From: Parietichytrium sp. I65-24A
Taxonomy: Eukaryota > Sar > Bigyra > Thraustochytrida > Thraustochytriidae
Direction of reading: 5' to 3'
DNA: 64,000 bases
Assembly (NCBI GenBank): GCA_012862575.1
Contig: BLSF01000001.1
Span: 186,001-250,000 of the forward strand
Shown here: positions 1 through 8,641 of the stretch, piece by piece
Numbering within the stretch: position 1 is the first letter of the stretch
How the letters are laid out: every line of letters begins with the position of its first letter
The notes under the pieces: model-generated
Databases searched by the model: none
Seen by the model: the letters and a program-made list of their open reading frames with translations, nothing else
What the model was told of the DNA's origin: nothing
Translations under genes and position numbers: made by a program

Positions 1-1051
1 TCCTGCTGCCTTGGCAGAGAGCGCCAAAAACATACGTGGTAAAAAGCGGAAAGAGAAGGCGCTCCTGGTGACCGGGACACTGCATGCGCGGGAGTGGACG
101 TCGACCATGTCTGTTCTGTTGGCGCTTGTGAGAGCCGATGTTACAGATGTCTCAACCTTTTTTGTCCCGGTCTGGAATCCGGATGGCTACGCGCACAGCT
201 GGTCCGGGGCGAAAGGGACTAAGAAGAGGTGGGCAAAAGGAGGGATTGTCGAGGAGGAGGTCCCCGCTCGTATGTGGCGCAAGAATCGCCGAGTGAACGA
301 CGACGGGAGCTTGGGCGTGGACTTGAATCGTAATTTTGGCAGTAGTGCGGACATCTGGGGAACTGACAAGAAGAGCAAATCGATCAACCTTACAGAGTCC
401 GATATCTACCAAGGCACCAGTGGCTGGAGCGAGCCGGAAACGAAAGCGATCTATGAATATCACAAAAAGCACAAGAAGAAGATAGTATCGTTTTTGGACG
501 TGCACTGCTGCATCGGCGCTATTTTGGAACCTTTTTCAAGGCAGGGTAAAGCCCCAGAGTACATTTTTGACATCGGACAACGCATCATCGACTCTATTAA
601 CCGCAAAGCTCCTCCCGACGAAAAGTACGAATGGAGGCCGCGCCCAGCGTCTTCAGCAAGTGGCAGTGGCATTTCTTCCAGCTGGGCTTTTCAGGAGGCC
701 AAAATTCCTTTTACCTACGTCGTCGAACTTCGGTCCAAGTTTGTCATGCCGTGCTCTGATATTAAACCTATTGCAAACGAGTTCTTGCTAGGTTTCCGTA
801 CCTTACTTCAGGAGCTATCCCAAATGGAAAAGACGATTGAGGAATACAAACTGCATCATTCCAAGTCTGCCCCCACTCAGGTGTCAATTTCGAGTCTTGA
901 GGACAAAAAATTTTCAGCAACAACCGCGGAAATCGACATTTACCACAAGCGCAACTTTGGCCGCACCATTGTGTACTTTGCGGTCGGCTGTTTGGTTCTG
1001 CTTGGTGTTTATTTCGCGAAAGCCAAAAGCGAGCCTCACAAAGTCAACTAG
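1..1051 (+). CDS. M14 zinc carboxypeptidase, membrane-anchored (5' partial)
   Basis: The reading frame is open to the left edge, so the N-terminus and true start lie outside the window. Peptidase family M14 motifs appear in order: HAREW (the H and E zinc ligands, H at 83-85), MWRKNR and DLNRNF (substrate-binding N/R pair, near 317-337), SEPET, DVHC (third zinc ligand, H at 503-505) and VVELRS with the catalytic Glu at 725-727. All catalytic residues are present, so an active metallocarboxypeptidase that trims C-terminal residues is expected. A hydrophobic segment of about 18 residues near the C-terminus (about 965-1018), followed by a short Lys-rich tail, suggests a type I membrane anchor with the enzyme in the lumen or outside the cell. 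The gene ends tail to tail with the glycosyltransferase-like gene. Substrate class (A/B type or other) cannot be told from what is visible. Confidence 0.9.
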   Translation, partial: PAALAESAKNIRGKKRKEKALLVTGTLHAREWTSTMSVLLALVRADVTDVSTFFVPVWNPDGYAHSWSGAKGTKKRWAKGGIVEEEVPARMWRKNRRVNDDGSLGVDLNRNFGSSADIWGTDKKSKSINLTESDIYQGTSGWSEPETKAIYEYHKKHKKKIVSFLDVHCCIGAILEPFSRQGKAPEYIFDIGQRIIDSINRKAPPDEKYEWRPRPASSASGSGISSSWAFQEAKIPFTYVVELRSKFVMPCSDIKPIANEFLLGFRTLLQELSQMEKTIEEYKLHHSKSAPTQVSISSLEDKKFSATTAEIDIYHKRNFGRTIVYFAVGCLVLLGVYFAKAKSEPHKVN

Positions 1052-1870
1052 TCTAGTGCAGCTTCAAGAGCAGAAAGAAGTCAACCTTCGGAAGGGTCCA
1101 CGAGATAGGGTCGGCAAGGCGGAGCAGAACGCGATAGCTGTCAAGGCTTGAAGAAATGCACCTTGGTGAATCCGGTTGGCACTCACTATGCTTGGCAGTC
1201 GCTACGTCTTCACGACAGATGTCTGACTCCGCAAAGAAAAATATGTTCGCGCAATAGACGCAGACCGATGCAGGATGTGGTTCTCCGATCTCGCGGCAAA
1301 AACCGGAAAGCTTCCTGGTGAAGGTCTTCTCTTTTCTTTGCGATGCCTCAATTATAGCATCTTCAATGTCTCCAGCTGCTTTTGCGCTGCCTCTGAAGCG
1401 TAGTGCATGGACTGTTGAGTTTAGTTTACAGTCAATGTAACTATGATTTTCTCACCGTACGTTCCGATGTAACTTATGAACTGGTAAAATACAGCTTTCA
1501 TATCCAGTTCGTCTTCCACCGTCAATTTAAGTTTACAAAAAATAATGCCTCTCCCTCCGTGATTGATTTTAGTTAACCCATATAAAACATAACATCTATG
1601 CTTTTCAACCGTGCTTTCCGTTGTAACTTTTCAATGGGGAAAAACACAGCTTTCAATGTCCAATTTTGTCTTCCACGTCCGATCGTTCACGTCTAGAAAA
1701 AAAAAAAAAAAACAACCCAGAGCTATTCTCTCCGTGGTTTAAAAGCGAAGTCAAGTCAATATCATGGTCACTATTCAAAACTATACAAGCATACAATTTG
1801 CGTTCTTCGTGCAAGTCGATCAATGCGACTGTGCCTATCTTTGCCATTCGCTGAAGAAGAGAACCCCTAT
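1052..1870. other. Convergent intergenic region with a diverged direct duplication and a poly(A) run
   Basis: No gene is seen. The stretch separates two convergent genes and probably holds both 3' UTRs. Positions 1456-1563 and 1610-1740 are diverged copies of the same sequence (shared words: GTTCC/TTTCCG, TGTAACTT, ACAGCTTTCA, GTCTTCCAC, CTCCGTG). The second copy contains a 16-base A run at 1697-1712. Confidence 0.6.
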
Positions 1871-3238
1871 CTATTCCCTGCTCTCTTGCTGCTTTTGCTG
1901 CTTGCGCTGAGCAGCCCACATGGCTTGGCGCTCCTGCTGAGCTTGGTCCTTCTCCTTCAGAGAATCAAGAAAAGCATGATCTGCGCCTTTTTCTTTGATC
2001 CAGAGATTCATGAGCGTTTTCATTTTACGTTGATTAGCATGCCGGACCAGGATATGCTTTTCTTTATCACGTAGACGAATGTTTTCGCCGTTTGCCTGAA
2101 GGTCGGCTTTGTCTTGCTCCTTTTCAGCGTCCGAGTCATCATCACTGAGTGCGAGCTCCAGGCCTTCTGGCGGGAGGACTGGCGCTGTCTCTGCAGCTTC
2201 TGGCTCACCTTGGTCCGGAAAAAGACGGTCGCGATACCACTCGAAAGAGTGCTTGCTTCTGCCAGCGACAGGAGGGTACGAAAGAGATTTGTCGTCTTTG
2301 TGGGTCAGGAGGTAAGTTCCAAAACGAAGTAGAGCAGGATACCCATTCTCCTTGATTTGACACCGCAAAATCTGCCCAAGCTTGTCTTCGATGAACTCGC
2401 CGACCTTCCATTTCCAGCTTGTGCTCCCGTGAACGGATAAAATGTGTCTTTCCATGGCAAAATTACGGTAAAATGAAGTTCTGCAAATGTGCGTCGTGTC
2501 GTACCAAAACGTCAAAGGCGCTAGATTATAGCTTGTCCCCTCCAATGGAATAGTATAGTCCCTAACGTCGATCCCAAACTCCGTGATTGACCTACGGCCG
2601 TGGTTCCAGGTAGCTTTCGTCCCGAGGCAGACGTAGTTGACGTGTCTCATCGAAAAGCTTTGAAACTTCTCCAGCAGGGGAAGCAGCCCAAAAGGCTTGA
2701 CCACCGTGCGATCATGCTGCACCACCATCACAAACGGCGTGGTGACCTGAAACACGGCGTATCGAACCGCCAGACCAAATCCATGTCTTTGGGGCAGCAT
2801 CATTGTCTCTGCGCGATAGAATGGATCGGAAGGGTTTTCCTTTGCGGCTTCGCATAGAAGTTGCAGTCTCCGCTTGTACTCCTGATAATGCACCGATGCC
2901 TCCCCATTCACCTTCCCGACGCGGAAATCATTGGCGAGTTTGCCCTCTTTAACCGCCTCCGAATCGCACACAATAATCTTCCGGCAGGTCCCGATGGCCG
3001 GTTCCATTTTGGAGTAGGAAGCCAGGACACTTTCAAAGAAACAAGTTTCAGGGTTTGTCGGCACCACGCTCGTAGTGAACACAAGAGTGAGAACTTTATG
3101 CAAATCCCCGCGTTGAATCCCTTCCAGCACGCTGCGCATGTCGTTCGGCATGCAATCTACGCACTGCTTTCGAAGCGTCTGGTACGTTTTGTGCGGCATG
3201 TCGAAGCCGCCTTTGCTGGCGCCATCAGCATCTTCCAT
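1871..3238 (-). CDS. Glycosyltransferase-like protein (GT-A-type N-terminal domain)
   Basis: 455 residues from the ATG at 3238; the frame stays open a few codons upstream, but only non-ATG starts are available there. The N-terminal two thirds look like a GT-A nucleotide-sugar transferase. There is an opening beta strand (VFTTSVVPTNPETCFFESV), a KIIVCDS strand, the motif HGFGLAVRYAV, and then TPFVMVVQHDR, where the QHD triad sits at the place of the metal-binding DXD. From memory, similar VMVVQHDR proteins occur in algae and oomycetes without an assigned reaction. The C-terminal 120 residues are charged and coiled-coil-like, ending in a Gln/Lys-rich tail. No signal peptide or membrane segment is evident, which is odd for a Golgi enzyme and leaves a cytosolic role possible. 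The donor and acceptor are unknown. Confidence 0.65.
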   Translation of the reverse strand: MEDADGASKGGFDMPHKTYQTLRKQCVDCMPNDMRSVLEGIQRGDLHKVLTLVFTTSVVPTNPETCFFESVLASYSKMEPAIGTCRKIIVCDSEAVKEGKLANDFRVGKVNGEASVHYQEYKRRLQLLCEAAKENPSDPFYRAETMMLPQRHGFGLAVRYAVFQVTTPFVMVVQHDRTVVKPFGLLPLLEKFQSFSMRHVNYVCLGTKATWNHGRRSITEFGIDVRDYTIPLEGTSYNLAPLTFWYDTTHICRTSFYRNFAMERHILSVHGSTSWKWKVGEFIEDKLGQILRCQIKENGYPALLRFGTYLLTHKDDKSLSYPPVAGRSKHSFEWYRDRLFPDQGEPEAAETAPVLPPEGLELALSDDDSDAEKEQDKADLQANGENIRLRDKEKHILVRHANQRKMKTLMNLWIKEKGADHAFLDSLKEKDQAQQERQAMWAAQRKQQKQQESRE

Positions 3239-5025
3239 GACCTTGCTTCGCCAAAGCACTTGCGAACCCGCACTTTCTTTCTTTCTTTCTTTCTTCCTTC
3301 CTTGCTCTCCTCCTCCTTCTTCTTCTTCTTCTTCGCTATTTCTGGTAGCCTACTTTTGCCCAATCTCTTTGCAACGACAACGTTGGGATCCCATGCTCAG
3401 CTTGCTCACCTCAGTGTCTCCCTCTCTTTCCCTCTCTCCGAAATGGTTTATGTTTTTGGTGTTTTGGGTGTTTTTGGCCACCACCCAAAAGCGGTCCGTT
3501 GCGACGCGATACAGTGACGTGCAGGGTCCCTCCGTTACGTGAAATCTCGCTGGCAAGGGCTAGGCATTTTAGACATTCTAGCTAGGCTTGGAAGTCCCTG
3601 ATTAGTGGTTTTGTTTAGAGGAGGGTAGGGGTAGGAGACTGTGGAGAACTGGAGATAACTGGAGAACCAGAACAGGATTGACAGTGAATGGGTTCTACCT
3701 GTTGGTTCTGAGATGCCAGCCTTTTGCTGTCAGTTGGCGCGATGGAGTCCTCGAGTACTGAGTACACTTCACTCTGATGCGCGCACCGATGGAGGCTGCG
3801 ATGGGAAAGGAATAGTTCCTTTTAGTTACGCGGAGATGTCGCGGGGTTGGTGGCAATGGACAGAGAATGCGTGAGTCGAATCGTGCGGACTTGAGGAGCA
3901 GCCTGAGAATTAGAGTGCAGTTTCGGCCATAGGATGTAGACCGTTCCCATCTTGAGTAAGTATGTGACTCGGAAAAGATCGAAACGATTGCAGAGATTGC
4001 AGGTTGGTTGAGTTAGTACCCGCACCACGCACCGCTTTCGTATCTTGTTGAAGCCCTCGGTTAAGATACCCTGCTGTGCGCTAACTATTCCTGGAGCACC
4101 TAATGAGTCGCTGCCTCGCCATCTCAATCGCTGATTGGATTTCCTGGCCTTCGAGGATCTTCGAGGTGTGCTTGTTGAGTTTGGAATTTCTGTTGGTCGC
4201 TCGGTGAGGCTGCGCTTGGCGGTTTGGCTCTTTCGCCGTCCATGACACTATCAGGTAATGGTACGAGTACTACTCCCCTTCCAGCATCGTCCATCCCGAG
4301 GCGCCAGTGATGACGATCGTCATTGACAGTGATTCGGGCTGTGGCTATGGGTGTGGCTATGGCTATGGGTGTGGCTGTGGCTGTCCCAGTGGAGTAAGTT
4401 TTTTTGTTTAAATGTGTCGGAGCCAAAAGATGCCAAAAGCCGCGTTTGCCTCTCCAGCTTTGAAACGCAGACTGCAGGCGAGTTAACTCCTCGCGTAGGC
4501 TGTTCGCTCAGAACGCAAGAGCTGGAAATTCTTTATCATTTCGATTATGTGCTCGCAGTACACTCGCTGATAAGCTTCCTATCTCGTCCGAGTTCCAGCT
4601 GAGCTCAACAAAAGACAGAAAAAACAGAGGCAGAAACTGTGCGCACACCCTTCTGTTAATATAAACAGTAGCGCTTGCTTAAGACGAAGCGGGGTGTGTA
4701 AGCATCTTGAGCGAATGCTATTTTGATTTGCTAAGCTGTACCAGTATGTGTCGAAGGAGATGGAGACTATGGAGAGACTGTGACTGGGCGGTGCAGGATA
4801 GGAGCGGATGGGGGATACACTAAGAACTAACAGTAAGAAGTTCATGACGAAGGAGGAAGCGTGCAAATGGTTTCAATCAAAGACGGCTTCCGAGCTGTTG
4901 CAAGCAGGAGAAGGACTCGGGTATAGCGGGCTCGAGGAGCGGTGTTTGGCGTTTGGTGTTTGGCGTTTGGGAAATCAGCGAGGCAACGGAGAAGCAGCGG
5001 AGGAGAGTTGATTTGATTGCACAAA
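3239..5025. other. Divergent promoter region with pyrimidine tracts and short tandem repeats
   Basis: No gene is seen between the two divergent genes. A long CT-rich tract (TTTC and CTT repeats, 3276-3335) lies just upstream of the glycosyltransferase-like start. A GTGGCTATGG-type repeat covers 4339-4384, and a GTTTGGCG-type repeat covers 4942-4970, close to the exchanger start. The word TGACAGTGA occurs at 3679-3687 and 4324-4332. Confidence 0.55.
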
Positions 5026-7714
5026 ATGGCGGGCGGCGGGTCGCTGTCGTGCCAGACGCTGGCGAATGGCACTATGGTTTGCGAGGAGACGGCGGTGTCG
5101 TACATATCCATGTACTTTTTGTTTATCGGAATGATGCTTGGGTCGCTGAGTTTGTGGGCGCAGATGAAAATTGCTCCTTGGTTCCCTTTCACTGCGGCGC
5201 TATTCATCGAAGGGCTGGCGCTGGGGCTGATTCATCGCGCAACCGGGGAAGGAATGGGAGACCTCAGTCTGAGCTTGGAGGCGTGGGTCAACATCGATCC
5301 GTTCTTGTTAATGGCCGTGTTTCTTCCTGCTTTGATTTTCGCGGACGCTATGAAAATCAATGTTCATCAGTTCCAGACCATGGCTTTGTGGCCTTCCCTT
5401 CTCCTCGCAGGACCAGGCGTGCTCTGTAACGCCGGAATTATGAGCCTAACGGCAAAGTACCTCCTCGGATACTCCTGGGATTGGTACGCATGCTTTCTCT
5501 TCGGCTCTGTCCTCGCAGCGACGGACCCCATTGCTGTGGTGGCGCTACTAGAATCCACGAGCCTCCCGGCTCGGTTGAATCTACTCATGTAAGTTGACTT
5601 TCTTTTGTCTCTCTCCCAGCTCCAATTCCCCAAAAGGCACTTGGCCACACTAACCAAAACCTTCCTCTCAACTTTTTCACGCTTGTGTTATCCTGGGGCT
5701 CCGAGTACAGGTCCTCTGAGTCACACTTGGCTGATCTGACAGTCTTGGTGCTCTTCAAGTTTTTCCTGGACATCATCACCGAGGGTGGCGAAGTTCTAGC
5801 CAGCACAGGGTCAGTGGTCAAATTTTTCACGACCATGCTCCTCATCGGCCCAATTGTCGGTGTCTTCTTTGGAGTGGCTTCCAATTTCCTGATTAAAATG
5901 AGTGTCTCTCCGACGAGAAGTTCAGATACAATGGTCCAAATTGCTGTTACCATCGTATGTGCGTACCTGAGTTTTCTCGTTTCTGAGCACAACTTTCACT
6001 CCAATGGCATTTTGGCGACTGTGGTTAGTGCCTGGATCATTGCTGCATATTCATGGCCCAAATTCGCAAAGCGAGAAACCATGGAACACGTTTGGAGCGC
6101 AGTGGAGTATTTTGGAAACACGATGATTTTTCTCCTCGCCGGAGTGATTTTGGGGTCAAACTTTTACGAATCAGTAGCTTCGGATCTCAGCTTTCGCGAC
6201 GCGGTGAATGTTTTTGTCCTTTGGGCGGCGCTCTTTGGAAGCCGATTAGTCATTGTCATGTGTGGGTTTCCGGTTCTGTGGATCGCAAGTAAAAAGCAGT
6301 TTCACGTGACAGAAGCCCTTGCATTGGTGTTTGGCGGGATTCGCGGGGCGGTCACTGTCACGCTTGCTATAGTGGTACTAAATACCGGTGAGCAGGCTCA
6401 GTATGAGTCGGAGCTCACTGAGCACTTTGGGACGAATTACAAGACTGCTTTGAACAAGTTTTTCTTCCTCATCGGCTCCGTCACACTCCTGACGCTGGTT
6501 GTGAATTACACGCTGTTCCCCTGGGTATGCCACATCTTGCGAATCAGCCATGACTCGAAGAGCAGAAAGAGGCTCCACGACCACGTAAGGAAAAGAGTCG
6601 CTAAAAATGCCGAAGTTGTGTTTGAAAGGATCAGAGAGAACGACCCAGGCTACGAACACATCGAGCTAAGCGAGATTCAGAGTATCGTGGGAACTTCCAA
6701 ACGTGGTAGGCGCTCAGAGGCAGACCTCAAAGCGTCGCGCGTGGGAGAAGAACCCAACGACCGTATAATCGACCCGGCAGTTGTTGAGCTTGGCGATTGC
6801 AATCTCGAGTTTCTCAAACAAGTGCGTCTGATGTTTCTGAATGCAATCCGCGCACAGTACTGGGAACAAATCAACCAAGGCAAGCTTCCGCGCAAATCAA
6901 AAGCAGCCCTTGTGCTCCTGAACTCTGTTGACATCGCGATGGACGAGGTTCATGCCAAGCTTGATGATTTGAGCCCCCTAGGCCTCTTTGAGCTGCTGGA
7001 CTATGTCTCGTGCAAGGAAAAGGCAATTGCTGCAGCAGACGCCTGCCTTCCGTCGTATGTGACTGTGGACAACTACTTTTTCCACGTGATCAAAAACGGG
7101 CGGCGCGAAAACGGAATTTATTTGGCCACATCATATATTGAGGCTCACATTCAGGCGGAGAAGAAAATCGTAAGTTGTTTGTTCTGAGATGCGAGGCGAG
7201 GTGCTTGGCTGCCGTTGTGGGAAGTGTGCAGCTGACCGAAACGAGAAACCTGTTGCAGGCTGAGTTTGTGGGCGAGGATGACACCATCGACACGCCCGAA
7301 GAGGCGTACGTCATCAAAGAAAGTTTGGCCCTGAGGGAAAGAGCGGTAGACTTTCTCAAACTCGCTAGTGAAGACAACGAAGAGGTTGTTCGTCAGGTTC
7401 ATATTCTCAAGATGACCACTGCTGTGATCGAAAATCAACGTCTCTTCGTCGAAAAGCTTGCAGAGCAAGGACTCATTGATGAGCACTTTTTGGAGGAGCA
7501 AATGGAAGCAATACGGAAGGACCAGTTGGAAGTGGAGACTCAGAGGAGAAAGCGATTCCACGATATTGCAAATAAGCGAGGCTCGATCGGCCACCAACGC
7601 CGTGCCTCCGTGCGCGACGGAGATGGGGACGACAGCAGTGGCGAAGAAGACCCGGCTGCTGGTTCGCAAGACATCGAGAAGAACCCCCGAAAGTCCGCCT
7701 CACCCAAAGACTAA
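5026..7714 (+). CDS. SOS1/NHX-like Na+/H+ exchanger (CPA1 family), three exons
   Basis: Exons 5026-5588, 5711-7169 and 7259-7714 give 825 residues. Both introns (122 and 89 nt) start GTAAGT and end CAG, and the frame is kept across each. The start is ATG 5026. About 12 membrane segments fill residues 15-480. Family marks are FLPALIFADAMKI (the amiloride-site helix), ATDPIAVVALLEST and FGGIRGAVTVTLAI. The long cytosolic C-terminus, about 340 residues, resembles the SOS1/plasma-membrane group more than short vacuolar NHX; no cyclic-nucleotide domain is recognised. The tail ends in a charged, Ser/Asp-rich segment. Expected role: Na+ (or K+) export against H+ at the plasma membrane, which suits a marine or saline cell. 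One oddity is the helix after intron 1. It reads ESHLADLTVLVLF, so the usual Asn-Asp pair of the transport site (GESLLNDGTAIVLF type) is Ala-Asp. Confidence 0.88.
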
Positions 7715-8641
7715 GTCGGGCTGTCGCGCATCCTGAGGCAGAGGAGGGCTACATCGCTCTAAATTCAAACTCAACTTTGACTGACGCGGTTCTCCCGGCG
7801 AGACAACTTTCTGCTCCCCGTGGAACTGCTGTGTCGCACATTCACGTGTCGCCCCGATTTGCAGTCCAAACAAAGACCACTTTCTGTGAAATACAATCAA
7901 TCATTCATTCCCGCACACTTGATCGTTTCTTGTTCTTTCCAAGCTGGTACTATGTTGACGGTGAGTACTATTCACAGCCAATTCCAATTCCAACTGGCAT
8001 CCGCTCCGAACATTCCGAACGCCTCGCGCACATCGCGCACTCACCTTTTCAGCTGCTCATTATCTCTTCCACTATACCCACTCTGTAGCCCCTCTACTCG
8101 AGCAACAACCCCACGCTCTCTGCATCTAATCTACCTGTCCCATTACCGGTACATCCATCCGAGCTCAGGCTGTGGTGTGTGTCTCATCTTTTACATCTAT
8201 TACATCTATTACATCTATTACATTCATCCATCTGTGTATCTGAGTTTGGCGCAAGCGTTCTTGCCTTCGGAAGAGCAAAAGTCAATCCAATCACTAGCTA
8301 TCGCGCGCTCTGGTCAAGGACACGACTACACGCTGACCGTCATTGATCGTCCAACTTTCGCGAAGCAAAGGATCTTGGACGTTGTCCGCGGCATTGTCGT
8401 CCACCACCGACCGAATCACTTGCTCTTGCGTGCCCTCTCCGTCATCCAAACTTGAAAACTGCGACCTTGCAACCGCTCGCAGGGACCCTCCAGCCAGCAA
8501 CCCCGAAGAACACGAGAACCCAAGGATCCAAGCACCCAAGCACCAAAGCGGCACGCAGTTGTCACGTCCGGGGATCTTCGCAATCCGCTTTCCGCAAGTC
8601 GAACGTGAAAAGTCGAGTCGAGGTTGTCGAGGTGGCTCACC
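7715..8641. other. Intergenic region with a 9-bp tandem repeat
   Basis: No gene is seen between the exchanger stop and the next start. A short TTACATCTA tandem array (about 3.5 copies) lies at 8190-8223, followed by CATCCATC. The stretch from about 8100 to 8641 is C-rich and probably carries the promoter and 5' UTR of the oxygenase gene. Confidence 0.5.

Noticed and set aside
2861-3517. Long plus-strand frame opposite the glycosyltransferase-like gene
   Set aside because: It is antisense to a well supported gene and runs into CT-repeat DNA.
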